Assembly: GCA_039889035.1 (NCBI GenBank) | Contig: JBDQQY010000014.1 | Location: 1-64,000, forward strand | Reading direction: 5' to 3' | Source: Plantactinospora sp039889035 | Lineage (GTDB): Bacteria > Actinomycetota > Actinomycetes > Mycobacteriales > Micromonosporaceae | DNA: 64,000 nt | Shown: positions 18,077 through 26,248 of the stretch, in pieces | How the letters are laid out: each line of letters begins with the position of its first letter | Position numbering within the stretch: the first letter of the stretch is position 1 | Program-made: the position numbers and the translations under genes | Notes under the pieces: model-generated | Told to the model about the DNA's origin: nothing | Database searches by the model: none | Seen by the model: the letters and a program-made list of their open reading frames with translations, nothing else

Positions 18077-19135
18077 TCAGGTCGCTCCACCCTGGCCGGT
18101 CTCCCCGTCGGCCGGCGGGGTCGAGGGCCGGGGGAACATCCTGGTGGCCGCGATGCCGGCGGTGATGCCGGAGTTGTCCAGCGCCTCGGCCAGCCGGCGG
18201 CGCAGTTCTCGGGAGACCGGGAGCTGCCCCTCGGCGGTGGTCTTGGCGATCGTCCGGATCACCGACCCGTCCACGGTGATCTGCTCGACCCCGACCACCT
18301 CGGGCGGCTCCACCAGCTCCGGCGCCAGCTCCGGGTCCAGCGCGACCGAGGCAGCGGCGGTCCGCAGCACCGCGGTGGCCTCCTCGGTACGGGCGAAGCC
18401 GATCGGCATGTCCACCACGACCATCGCCCAGCCCTGGCTCTTGTTGCCGACCCGGATGATCTCGCCGTTGCGGATGTACCAGACCACCCCCCGGGCGTCC
18501 CGGACGGTGGTGATCCGCAGGCCGACCGCCTCGACCACCCCGGTCGCCTCGCCGAGGTCCACCGTGTCACCGACCCCGTACTGGTCCTCCAGCAGCATGA
18601 AGAGCCCGGCCAGCAGGTCCTTGACCAGCGTCTGGGCGCCGAACCCGAGGGCCAGGCCGGCGATGCCGGCACTGGCCAGCAGCGGGGCCAGGTCGAAGCT
18701 GAGCTCGCTGAGGATCTGTAGCACGGCGATCGCGAAGACCACTGCCGTGGTCATGCTGCGCAGCACCGAGCCGATCGCCTCGGCCCGCTGCCGGCGCCGT
18801 TCGGGTACGACCGCCTGCGGGTCGGGCGCGGCGCTGGGGATCCGCTCCCGCAGCGGCCGGAGCACCGCGGGGATGCGGCTCTCCGAGGTGCTCCGCACCA
18901 GCCGGTTGATGGTCCGGTGCAGCAGGAAGCGGAGCAGGATCGCCACCAGCAGGATCAGCACGATCGTGGCCGGCTTGATCAGGAAGAGGTTGCTCCCCTC
19001 GGCGAACCACGCCGACTTGGTCACCCGCCAGACCTGGTCGCAGACGGGGTTGTCCAGGCAACTCGGCTTGGGCTCCGGCGTCTCCGGCTGCGGCATTCCG
19101 AGCACGGCGGCAGTGATCAGCGTCGCGGGGTTCAC
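18077..19135 (-). CDS. MscS-family mechanosensitive ion channel
   Basis: 352 residues. Predicted membrane segments lie at about 60-82, 130-150 and a Gly/Ala-rich pore helix (SAGIAGLALGFGAQTLVKDLLAG, quoted in part, about 170-190), the hallmark of MscS TM3. It is followed by the beta domain (YGVGDTVDLGEATGVVEAV and RNGEIIRVGNKSQGW). It would release solutes on hypo-osmotic shock. GTG 19135 is preferred (AAGG just upstream); a start at 19312 would add 59 residues of low-complexity sequence. Confidence 0.9.
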   Translation of the reverse strand: MNPATLITAAVLGMPQPETPEPKPSCLDNPVCDQVWRVTKSAWFAEGSNLFLIKPATIVLILLVAILLRFLLHRTINRLVRSTSESRIPAVLRPLRERIPSAAPDPQAVVPERRRQRAEAIGSVLRSMTTAVVFAIAVLQILSELSFDLAPLLASAGIAGLALGFGAQTLVKDLLAGLFMLLEDQYGVGDTVDLGEATGVVEAVGLRITTVRDARGVVWYIRNGEIIRVGNKSQGWAMVVVDMPIGFARTEEATAVLRTAAASVALDPELAPELVEPPEVVGVEQITVDGSVIRTIAKTTAEGQLPVSRELRRRLAEALDNSGITAGIAATRMFPRPSTPPADGETGQGGAT

Positions 19136-19476
19136 GAGTGCCTTCGTACCGTACCGGGGTCCGGCGGTCTCGGCCGACCCGCCGGCACGTGGCGGACGCC
19201 CCCTCCCCCGGCCGGCGTCCCCGCCGCCGTCGGACGGGGTGACGGGACGGAACCGGTCATCTTGCCACGGGACGTGAAAGCTTTCTGCGGGACCCCGGAT
19301 TAGTACGTGCAATCGCGGCAGCTATCGGGGACTATTGGCGCACGGACGCCGGTGATCTGCCGGCGTCGGCCGTGGTCTTGGCGGCCGGTCGGTGCCTGCT
19401 GCCGACCAGCGCCGGGGGCGGGGCCGGCACCAGGCGGGCGAGGGAGCGGACGAGAACAACCGAGAGGGTGAGCGCG
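19136..19476. other. Divergent spacer between MscS and HNH genes
   Basis: No gene is evident in these 341 bp. A perfect palindrome, GAAAGCTTTC, lies at 19276-19285 in a locally less GC-rich stretch (about 19270-19335) that probably holds the divergent promoters. Confidence 0.4.
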
Positions 19477-20010
19477 ATGCCTGACATACGACCCACGGTG
19501 GGCTCCGGAGCGTTGGTGCTCAATGCCACCTATGAGCCGCTGTGTGTCGTTTCAGTGCGTCGAGCCGCCATCCTGGTTCTCTCCGCCAAGGCCGTCTGCG
19601 TGGCCGACGGGGAGGGGATCCTGCACAGCGCCCGCAACTCCCTGCCGGTGCCGTCGGTGGTCCGGCTGACCCGGTTCGTCCGGGTGCCGTACCGAACTCA
19701 CGTCGGGCTCTCCCGCCGAGCCATCTTCGCCCGGGACAACTGGCGCTGCGTCTACTGCCGAGGCCCGGCCGAGACCATCGACCACGTCTTCCCGCGCAGT
19801 CGGGGTGGCCGGCACGCCTGGGAGAACGTCGTCGCGGCCTGCGCCAAGTGCAACCACACCAAGGGCGACAAGACCCCGGCGGAGCTGGGCTGGCGGCTGC
19901 ACTCGCTGCCGGCCGCGCCGAAGGGCATCGCGTGGCGGGTGCTCGGCCACCGGGCGCCGGACCCGCGCTGGGCGGACTGGCTGGACCTGCGCGAGGCCGA
20001 GGCGGCCTGA
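19477..20010 (+). CDS. HNH endonuclease
   Basis: 177 residues. The N-terminal part (VLNATYEPLCVVSVRRA) and the HNH core (CVYC, TIDHVFPRSRGG, NVVAACAKCN, KGDKTP) match the widely distributed actinobacterial HNH endonuclease family. The four Cys of the two CxxC pairs are predicted to bind zinc, and the His in DHVFP is the catalytic base. Biological role in chromosomal copies is not established. ATG 19477 is used because GAGAGGG lies upstream at good spacing; GTG 19468 is possible. Confidence 0.9.
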   Translation: MPDIRPTVGSGALVLNATYEPLCVVSVRRAAILVLSAKAVCVADGEGILHSARNSLPVPSVVRLTRFVRVPYRTHVGLSRRAIFARDNWRCVYCRGPAETIDHVFPRSRGGRHAWENVVAACAKCNHTKGDKTPAELGWRLHSLPAAPKGIAWRVLGHRAPDPRWADWLDLREAEAA

Positions 20011-20137
20011 GCCGGCAAACGCTGCCGCCGGCGGACGGCCGCCGCGACGAGGCCGGCGCCAGCGGGGTGCGGGGCGAGGTTGGCCGATGGTGCGGCAGCG
20101 GGCTGGGCGACGGTGCGGCAGGTGCCCGGCGCGGGGC

Positions 20138-20965
20138 TCAGGTGTGCCGGGCCGAGACCAGGGACGCGAAGACGATGACGTTGTCGGCGTACCCGGTGGA
20201 GCCGCCGACCCAGCGGCCGCCGCAGGTGATCAGCCGGAGCGACGGCCGGCTGAAGTCGCCGTAGACCCGGTCGACCGGCAGTTCCGACTTGTTGAACCGC
20301 TTGACGGAGTTGACCTCGAAGACCGCCACCGACTCGTCCTCCCGGTCGACCTCGATCTTGGCGCCGGGGCGCAGCCCGGCCAGGTCGTGGAAGACGGCCG
20401 GCCCGGTCCGGGTGTCGACGTGACCGACGATCACCGACGGCCCGTACTGGCCCGGGGTCGGGCTCTGGCTGTACCAGCCGGCCTCGTCGCGCCGGTCCGA
20501 CGCCGGTACCTCGATGGTGCCGTCCCGGGCGACGCCGACCGGATGGACCGGTGCGGTCAGGTCGAGCGACCGGATGCCTATCCCGACCGGCGGGCTCGAC
20601 TCCAGCACCGGAAACCTCCGGGGCGGCGCCGGAGCGCCGAACGGCATTCCGCTGGGCAGCAGGGTGATCCCGGTGACGCTCTGCACCCCGAACAGGGTGA
20701 CGAGCAGGCCCAGCAGCAGGGTGATCACGGGTACCGGTCCGGGTCGGCGGGCCCATCGGCGCCGGCCCGCCCGCCGCCTCGGCTGGTACGGCGCGGCGTC
20801 CAGGGTGCCGGGCGGGGTGCCGTCGGCCGGATCCGGGCTGGTGATGCTCGCCGCGGTGGCCTGCCGGGCGAGCCGGGCCGTGCGGCGCCGCCACCGGCCG
20901 GTACGCGCCCACCACCGGCCGGTCCGACCCCGCCACGTGCCATCGCCCGTGGGGAAGCGGAACAT
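20138..20965 (-). CDS. Sortase, class F-like
   Basis: 275 residues. A long Arg-rich cytoplasmic N terminus (1-75) precedes one membrane segment (about 80-100), then a sortase beta-barrel. The catalytic residues are visible: His in VIVGHVDT, Cys in LITCGG, with a downstream polar residue rather than the usual Arg close after (GYADNVIVFA). Sortases link surface proteins to the wall or other proteins by transpeptidation. It lies 14 bp downstream of a surface-protein gene on the same strand, so the neighbour is the obvious substrate or partner. The N-terminal Arg-rich tail of about 75 residues is unusually long. Confidence 0.85.
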   Translation of the reverse strand: MFRFPTGDGTWRGRTGRWWARTGRWRRRTARLARQATAASITSPDPADGTPPGTLDAAPYQPRRRAGRRRWARRPGPVPVITLLLGLLVTLFGVQSVTGITLLPSGMPFGAPAPPRRFPVLESSPPVGIGIRSLDLTAPVHPVGVARDGTIEVPASDRRDEAGWYSQSPTPGQYGPSVIVGHVDTRTGPAVFHDLAGLRPGAKIEVDREDESVAVFEVNSVKRFNKSELPVDRVYGDFSRPSLRLITCGGRWVGGSTGYADNVIVFASLVSARHT

Positions 20966-20979
20966 GCCCCGTCCGCGGG

Positions 20980-21501
20980 TCAGCTACTCGGTTCGGTACG
21001 CCGCCGCCGGCCGGCCATCCCGAACCCGATGGCGAGCACGACGATGCCGAGACCACCGGCGATCATCAGCGTCCCGCCCGGGCCGCCGGCCGTACCGCCG
21101 CCACCCGCGGCCGGCCCCTGGCTGCCCTGACTCATGTTCACCACGGTCAGCGTGGTGGTGGCGTTGTTGCCGTTCTGCTGGCAGCTCAGGTTCACCGCGT
21201 ACGCCCCCGGCGCCTTGCTGCCCGGAATCGTCACCGACGCGGTGAGGAAGCCGTTGTCGGGGCGTACGATCACCCGGCCGAATGCGTCCGAGTGCACCGT
21301 GGCCTGCTGGTTGTTCGCGCCGTCGCAGCTCGCCCGGATGTTGACCCGGCTACCCGCCTGGGCGGTGTTCGGGGTGACCTCCACGAAGGTGTTCGGTCCG
21401 GCCTGTACCGCGCTCACGTTTCCGAACAGCGGCCCGGGGACCAGGGTGGCGACGGTGACGCCGGCGGCGATCGTACGCCCGACGACCTTGGCAGTGAGCA
21501 T
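20980..21501 (-). CDS. Secreted surface protein with C-terminal membrane anchor
   Basis: 173 residues. An N-terminal signal peptide (VVGRTIAAGVTVATLVPGPL) is followed by an immunoglobulin-like beta domain (about 38-118, with VEVTPNTAQAGSRVNIRASC and two Cys), a Gly-rich spacer, one membrane helix (about 145-165) and an RRRR-containing tail. That layout is the one used by sortase substrates, but no LPXTG-like motif precedes the helix; the spacer there is GGGGTAGGPGGT. It is the first gene of a pair with the sortase. Confidence 0.75.
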   Translation of the reverse strand: MLTAKVVGRTIAAGVTVATLVPGPLFGNVSAVQAGPNTFVEVTPNTAQAGSRVNIRASCDGANNQQATVHSDAFGRVIVRPDNGFLTASVTIPGSKAPGAYAVNLSCQQNGNNATTTLTVVNMSQGSQGPAAGGGGTAGGPGGTLMIAGGLGIVVLAIGFGMAGRRRRTEPSS

Positions 21502-21657
21502 GACTTCCCTCCCCGGCGGTGCATCCCTCGGCCGGTCACCCCTCGCGTCCGCCGCGCGGTCGGGTGCGCGACCCGTCTCGTCGAGGAACGTGTTCCCACC
21601 GACCCGCCGCGCACACGCTCCCGGGTGGGCCGACAGCCGGACGAACGCACTGGTCAG

Positions 21658-22107
21658 CTACGTGATTGCGGGTGGAATCGGGAGCACCGGGTGCCAGTCC
21701 AGCGGACTGGAGAGCACCATCGTGCTCGACGGCTGCCCGTACGGGGCGAGACGGTCGATGACCTGCTCGAACGCCTCGATCGACTCGGCCGCGACCTTGA
21801 GCATGCTGCAGGCGTCCCCGGTGATCCGGTGTATCTCCAGGATCTCCGGCCAGTCCGGCACCTCCGGGTCCCGGAGGATGCACCGCGCCCCGTAACAGGA
21901 CATCCGGATCATCGCGACCACGTTCCGGCCGGCCCGGGCCAGGTCGACGTGCGCGTGGTACCCGGTCACCACGCCGGACTCCTCCAGCCGGCGGACCCGT
22001 TCGGCGACGGCCGGCGGGGAGAGGTGGACCCGGCGGGAGAGTTCGCTGAACGAGAGCCGGGCGTCGGCCTGGAGTTCCCGCAGCAGTGCCCAGTCCATCT
22101 CGTCCAT
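21658..22107 (-). CDS. Lrp/AsnC-family transcriptional regulator
   Basis: 149 residues. N-terminal winged helix (ELQADARLSFSELSRRVHLS, then PAVAERVRRLEESGVV) followed by a RAM/ligand domain (about 60-140) with a GDACSMLKV strand. Lrp-type regulators sense amino acids as dimers or octamers. It is divergent, 147 bp apart, from tryptophan 2,3-dioxygenase and kynureninase, so control of tryptophan breakdown in response to tryptophan or a kynurenine is the natural inference. ATG 22107 is used; GTG 22113 is also in frame. Confidence 0.88.
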   Translation of the reverse strand: MDEMDWALLRELQADARLSFSELSRRVHLSPPAVAERVRRLEESGVVTGYHAHVDLARAGRNVVAMIRMSCYGARCILRDPEVPDWPEILEIHRITGDACSMLKVAAESIEAFEQVIDRLAPYGQPSSTMVLSSPLDWHPVLPIPPAIT

Positions 22108-22254
22108 AACCACTCACTCTCCGTGACATGATCGCGAATCCCGGATCGACCTTTCAAACGTTAAGCCACTCCGGCGTCGAACCACACAACCGCTGGATCT
22201 CGCCTCGTACCGCCGTTGGTCCGGCATTCCGTCCGACGGCGGGGCGGAGAGATC

Positions 22255-23190
22255 ATGACGGTAGTGCGTAACGGAACGGAGGCGACGGTGGAGAGGACCC
22301 AGCGGCAGCGGCGACCCGGCCGACCCCGGGTACGCCCGGCGAACGCCGCGCAGCGGGCCGCCCGGGCGGCGGCCAACGGTGGCGAGCCGACCCTGGAACC
22401 GGTCGAGCGGACGCCGTACGACGCGTACGTGCACGCGAGTACGTTGCACCGCCTCCAGCAGCCGCTGAGCCGGGATCCCGGCGAGATGTCGTTCCTGATG
22501 GTCAGCCAGATCATGGAGCTGTACTTCGGGCTGACCTGCTTCGAGCTGCGCGAGGCGCGGCAGCGGCTGCGCGCCGACGACCTCTGGGCCGCGCTCGCCC
22601 CGCTGCACCGGGCCGCCCTGCACCTGGAGGGGCTGAACGCGGCCTGGCGGGGACTGCGCTGGATGACCCCGGCGGACTTCAACCGGTTCCGCAACCTGCT
22701 CGGTGAGGGCTCCGGGTTCCAGTCCGCGATGTACCGGCAGTTGGAGTTCCTGCTCGGGCTGAAGACCGCCACCCTGGTCCGGCCGTTCCACCGGCAGCCG
22801 AGGGTCTACGCCGAACTGGTCGAGACGCTCCGGGCGCCGAGCCTCTGGGACGAGGTGACCGCCCTGCTGGCCCGCCGGGGCTTCGCGCTGCCGCAGGCGC
22901 TGCTGCACCGGGACTTCTCCGCCGAGGCCGAGCCGAGCGCCGAGCTGACCGCCGCCTGGGTGGAGATCTACGCCGACACCGGGCCGGACAACCACCTGCG
23001 ACAACTGGGTGAGACTCTGGTGGAGATCGCCGAGCAGTTCGACGACTGGCGGCACCAGCACCTCAAGGCGGTACGCCGGACCATGGGCGCGAAGGTCGGC
23101 ACCGGGGGGTCGGCCGGCGCGGCCTGGCTGCGCCGGAGCATGGCCCGGGAGGTCTTCCCCGAGTTGTGGGCCGCCCGGACGGACATGTGA
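22255..23190 (+). CDS. kynA: Tryptophan 2,3-dioxygenase
   Basis: 311 residues. The heme enzyme opens the indole ring of L-tryptophan to N-formylkynurenine. Family blocks are YDAYVHASTLHRLQQPLS, FLMVSQIMELYFGLTCFEL, RNLLGEGSGFQSAMYRQLEF (a near-invariant TDO motif) and a C-terminal RRTMGAKVGTGGSAGAAWL block carrying the threonine that binds the substrate. The first 55 residues are Arg/Ala-rich and disordered. ATG 22255 has GGAGAG immediately upstream. The next gene is kynureninase, 86 bp on. Confidence 0.93.
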   Translation: MTVVRNGTEATVERTQRQRRPGRPRVRPANAAQRAARAAANGGEPTLEPVERTPYDAYVHASTLHRLQQPLSRDPGEMSFLMVSQIMELYFGLTCFELREARQRLRADDLWAALAPLHRAALHLEGLNAAWRGLRWMTPADFNRFRNLLGEGSGFQSAMYRQLEFLLGLKTATLVRPFHRQPRVYAELVETLRAPSLWDEVTALLARRGFALPQALLHRDFSAEAEPSAELTAAWVEIYADTGPDNHLRQLGETLVEIAEQFDDWRHQHLKAVRRTMGAKVGTGGSAGAAWLRRSMAREVFPELWAARTDM

Positions 23191-23276
23191 TGCGTTACCC
23201 CGGGGTGCGGGAGGCAGCGACCGAGGAGTACCGCCCCAGGGTGCCGAGGGCGAGCGACAGAGGAGTGACGAGCGGA

Positions 23277-24557
23277 ATGACCACCCCGGAGCAGGAGGAG
23301 GCGGCCCGGCGCCGCGACGAGGCCGATCCCGGTCACCGGCACCTGTTCCACGTGCCCCCGGCCGAGGGCGGCCGGTACGCCGAGGCCGCCTACCTGGTCG
23401 GCAACTCCCTCGGGCTGCAACCCCGGGCCGCCAGGGCCGATCTCGACGCCGAACTGGAGACCTGGGCCCGGCTCGGGGTCTCCGGCCACTTCGCGGGTGA
23501 CCGGCCCTGGGTGCCGTCCTACCGCTCGCTCACCGCGCCGAGCGCCTCGCTGGTCGGCGCGCTGCCGGCCGAGACCGTGGTGATGAACTCGCTGACGGTC
23601 AACCTGCACCTGCTGATGGTGTCGTTCTACCGGCCGACGGCCGGCCGGGACCGGATCCTGATCGAGGATGCCGCCTTCCCGTCCGACAGCTACGCGGTGC
23701 GGAGCCAGGCCCGGCACCACGGGTTGGACCCGGACGAGACCGTCGTCCGGCTGCGCCCCCGCCCCGGCGAGGAGACCCTGCGTACCGAGGACGTGGTCGA
23801 CTACCTCGACCGGGAGGGGCAGCGGGTGGCGCTGGTCCTGCTCGGCGGGGTCAACTACCTGACCGGCGAGCTGATGGACATCCCGGAGATCACCCGGGCG
23901 GGGCATCGGGCGGGCGCCCTGGTCGGCTGGGACCTCGCGCACGCGGTCGGCAACGTGCCGCTGGCGCTGCACGACTGGGACGTGGACTTCGCCGCCTGGT
24001 GCACGTACAAATACCTGAACTCCGGTCCGGGAGCGTTGGCCGGGGCGTTCGTGCACGAGCGGCACCTCGGCGACCCGGCGGTCGACCGGTTCGAGGGCTG
24101 GTGGGGCACTGACGAGGCGACCCGGTTCGAGATGGCTCCGGTCTCCCGGCCACCGGCCACCGTGGAGGCCTGGCTGATCTCCAATCCGCCGGTGTTGGCG
24201 ATGGCGCCGATGCGCAGCGCCCTGGCCATCTTCGCGCAGGTCGGAATGCCCGCGCTGCGGGCCCGCAGCGAGCGGTTGACCGGCTACCTCGAAGGACTGC
24301 TCGACCAGCTCACCCCGAGCCGGCCGCTCACCGTGCTCACCCCGCGGGAGCCGGATCGGCGCGGCTGCCAGCTCTCCGTCCGGATCGGCCGGGGCGGGGC
24401 CGCCGCGCTGACCAAGCGGTTGTCCCAGGAGTACGGGGTACTCGTCGACGACCGGGAGCCGGACGTGATCCGGCTGGCCCCGGTCCCGCTCTACTCGACG
24501 TACCACGACTGCTGGCGGGCGGCCGAGGCGCTGGCCCAGCTCGTCGACGAGGCGTGA
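23277..24557 (+). CDS. kynU: Kynureninase
   Basis: 426 residues, PLP-dependent. It cleaves kynurenine (or 3-hydroxykynurenine) to anthranilate (or 3-hydroxyanthranilate) and alanine. Signature regions are YLVGNSLGLQPR, the aspartate in VGWDLAHAVGNVPL, the PLP lysine in AWCTYKYLNSGPG and a FEMAP(VSRPPATVEAWLISNP) substrate block. It forms a unit with kynA. No kynurenine formamidase gene lies in the window, so the intermediate formyl group must be removed by an enzyme encoded elsewhere. The start ATG 23277 follows GAGGAG at a slightly long spacing. Confidence 0.95.
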   Translation: MTTPEQEEAARRRDEADPGHRHLFHVPPAEGGRYAEAAYLVGNSLGLQPRAARADLDAELETWARLGVSGHFAGDRPWVPSYRSLTAPSASLVGALPAETVVMNSLTVNLHLLMVSFYRPTAGRDRILIEDAAFPSDSYAVRSQARHHGLDPDETVVRLRPRPGEETLRTEDVVDYLDREGQRVALVLLGGVNYLTGELMDIPEITRAGHRAGALVGWDLAHAVGNVPLALHDWDVDFAAWCTYKYLNSGPGALAGAFVHERHLGDPAVDRFEGWWGTDEATRFEMAPVSRPPATVEAWLISNPPVLAMAPMRSALAIFAQVGMPALRARSERLTGYLEGLLDQLTPSRPLTVLTPREPDRRGCQLSVRIGRGGAAALTKRLSQEYGVLVDDREPDVIRLAPVPLYSTYHDCWRAAEALAQLVDEA

Positions 24558-24744
24558 TCCCGACCGTCCTCCGGCCCCGCCCGGCCGGGCCCCGGGCGAC
24601 CGCGAGCGGGCCGGATCGGCACCCCGAGATCTGGTGGGCGTCGGTTTCCGATACCGTGAACGGCGACCGGGTCGGTCGGGTGGACAAGGTCGTCACCTGC
24701 GCCGACCGGCACGATGATCCCGTTTTCGCCTGGGGGCGTTGAGG

Positions 24745-25041
24745 TTGTCTGTTTCCGACACGTTGCTGGTCTTCGTTGCCATTCCGGCCGCTGCGGTGCT
24801 CGTGATCACCGTGCTGGCCCGGGCCGGCAAGAGCGGCCGTAACGCCCGGCGGTACCGCCCGGGGCGGCCCTTCGAGTTCACGCCGGTCTGGTTCCTCTCC
24901 TCGCCCGAGCACCTGACCGAGTCCGCCCGGACGGCGCTGCCGGCCGGCGCGGAGGCCCGGGCGCTGACCAGCGGCGAGATCGAGACCATCAGCGCGCCGA
25001 AGCGCGCTGGCGTGACAGGGGGCGCAAGTGACCGCTGGTAA
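24745..25041 (+). CDS. Small membrane protein resembling cytochrome oxidase subunit CtaJ
   Basis: 98 residues from a TTG start (24739 TTG also possible). One N-terminal membrane helix (about 5-25) is followed by the motif RRYRPGRPFEFTPVWFLSSP and an acidic/Ala-rich tail ending GGASDRW. This layout and the PVW motif resemble the actinobacterial aa3-type oxidase accessory subunit CtaJ. It overlaps the DUF5130 gene by 14 bp. Family assignment is from memory of the pattern and is moderate; the oxidase genes themselves are not in this window. Confidence 0.6.
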   Translation: MSVSDTLLVFVAIPAAAVLVITVLARAGKSGRNARRYRPGRPFEFTPVWFLSSPEHLTESARTALPAGAEARALTSGEIETISAPKRAGVTGGASDRW

Positions 25042-25471
25042 GAGCGTGGCGACGGCCGAACGGCCCGAGGCCGAGGTCGGGCCGAGCGCCACCCCCCGGC
25101 CGAACGTGCTCGACGGGCCGTTCACCACCCGCCAGCTCCTCCGGATCGACGAGGCGCTGCGGATCGCCGACGAGTCCACCGGCCTGGTCTTCACCGTCTA
25201 CGTCGGGCCGCTGACCGAACCGGTACGCGAGCACGCGCAGCGGCTGCACCTGGAGTTGGCCGACCCGGCCCGCGCCGTCCTGGTCGCGCTCTCGCCGAAC
25301 CAGCGGGTCCTGGAGGTCGTCACCGGTGCCGAGGCGCGCAAGCGGATCCCGGACCGGGACGCCAAGCTGGCCGCGCTCTCCATGGTGGCCGCCTTCGGTG
25401 GCGGCGACCTCACCGGCGGCATCGTCAGCGGCCTGGACCAGCTCGCCACCCGGGCCGGCCGTTCCGCCTGA
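25028..25471 (+). CDS. DUF5130 (TPM-like) protein
   Basis: 147 residues. The LLRIDEALRIADESTGLVFTVY start, the RVLEVVTGAEARKRIPDR strand and a C-terminal LSMVAAFGGGDLTGGIVSGL helix match the actinobacterial DUF5130 family, related to TPM/phosphatase-like folds. The role is not established. The GTG start sits inside the 3' end of the CtaJ-like gene, so the two are coupled. Confidence 0.8.
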   Translation: MTAGKSVATAERPEAEVGPSATPRPNVLDGPFTTRQLLRIDEALRIADESTGLVFTVYVGPLTEPVREHAQRLHLELADPARAVLVALSPNQRVLEVVTGAEARKRIPDRDAKLAALSMVAAFGGGDLTGGIVSGLDQLATRAGRSA

Positions 25472-25485
25472 CGGGCGCGCTCGTC

Positions 25486-25501
25486 CGGGGCAGCCGCCCC
25501 G
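25486..25501. terminator. Short hairpin between DUF5130 and Uma2 genes
   Basis: CGGGGC-AGCC-GCCCCG forms a 6-bp stem in the 50-bp convergent gap. Possible bidirectional terminator; weak. Confidence 0.4.
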
Positions 25502-25521
25502 CTGTGCAGTCGGTGGGCCGG

Positions 25522-26085
25522 TCAGGCCAGCCAGGTGCCGGGGGCGACCCGGACCGGAAACGGCAGCTCGACCAGCTCCGTGCCGTTAGGCGGAACAGAC
25601 CGGTGCAGCTCGTAGTGGCCGGCGGGGGCGCGTAGGTAGAGGTGGGCGATCGGGCCCCGCTCGGCGCGTTCGATCCGCCAGTACGACTCGATGCCGGCCT
25701 CGGCGTACAGGCCCAGCTTGGTGAACCGGTCGTGTCGGCGGCTGCTCGGCGACTCCACCTCGACCACCAGCGCCACGTCTTCCGGCTCGTGCCACATCAC
25801 CTGACGCGGCGCGCCTGGACGTAGCACGGTGATGTCCGGGATGGCGTTGCCGCCGGGTACGTGTAGCCCGATTCCCCGGATCACCCGCCACTGCGGTGGT
25901 GCGGCGGCGCGCAGGGCGGCTCTGAGTTCGTCGGCCAGCTCGTGGTGGTCGTCGTCGGCCGGAGGGGTCGCGTGGAGGCTTCCGTCGATGATCTCGTAGC
26001 GGTGCCCGTCCGCAGGCAGGGTGCGCAGATCGTCCTCGGTCCACCCCTGCTCGGGCGGATGCCACTCGTAGCGTGGTTGGGCCAT
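25522..26085 (-). CDS. Uma2-family (DUF820) putative restriction-endonuclease-like protein
   Basis: 187 residues. The PD-(D/E)XK-like core is visible: YEIIDGSLHATPP, IPDITVLRPG (catalytic Asp) and VALVVEVESPSS (Glu-x-Glu), then a Lys in FTKLGLYAEAGIESYW. Uma2 proteins are very common in cyanobacteria and actinomycetes; their biological role is unresolved. The ATG at 26085 has GGAGGT seven bases upstream, so the upstream ATG at 26100 is rejected. Confidence 0.88.
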   Translation of the reverse strand: MAQPRYEWHPPEQGWTEDDLRTLPADGHRYEIIDGSLHATPPADDDHHELADELRAALRAAAPPQWRVIRGIGLHVPGGNAIPDITVLRPGAPRQVMWHEPEDVALVVEVESPSSRRHDRFTKLGLYAEAGIESYWRIERAERGPIAHLYLRAPAGHYELHRSVPPNGTELVELPFPVRVAPGTWLA

Positions 26086-26196
26086 CGAATCCACCTCCAT
26101 CGGGAAGCCTAACGGCCCGGGCCGGCGGGCGGTCGCCCCGCACGCCGGACCGAGCCGGCGGCGGTACCCGAATCGTTTCCGCCTGTGACGACGGCA

Positions 26197-26225
26197 CCGG
26201 GCGCCGGATCGGATCCGGCGCCCGG
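26197..26225 (-). terminator. GC-rich hairpin after pepN
   Basis: CCGGGCGCCGG (26197-26207) pairs perfectly with CCGGCGCCCGG (26215-26225) around a 7-base loop, 24 bp past the pepN stop. Likely factor-independent or pausing terminator for the minus-strand gene. Confidence 0.7.
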
Positions 26226-26248
26226 CGGCGGTCAGTTCGGTGGTGCGG

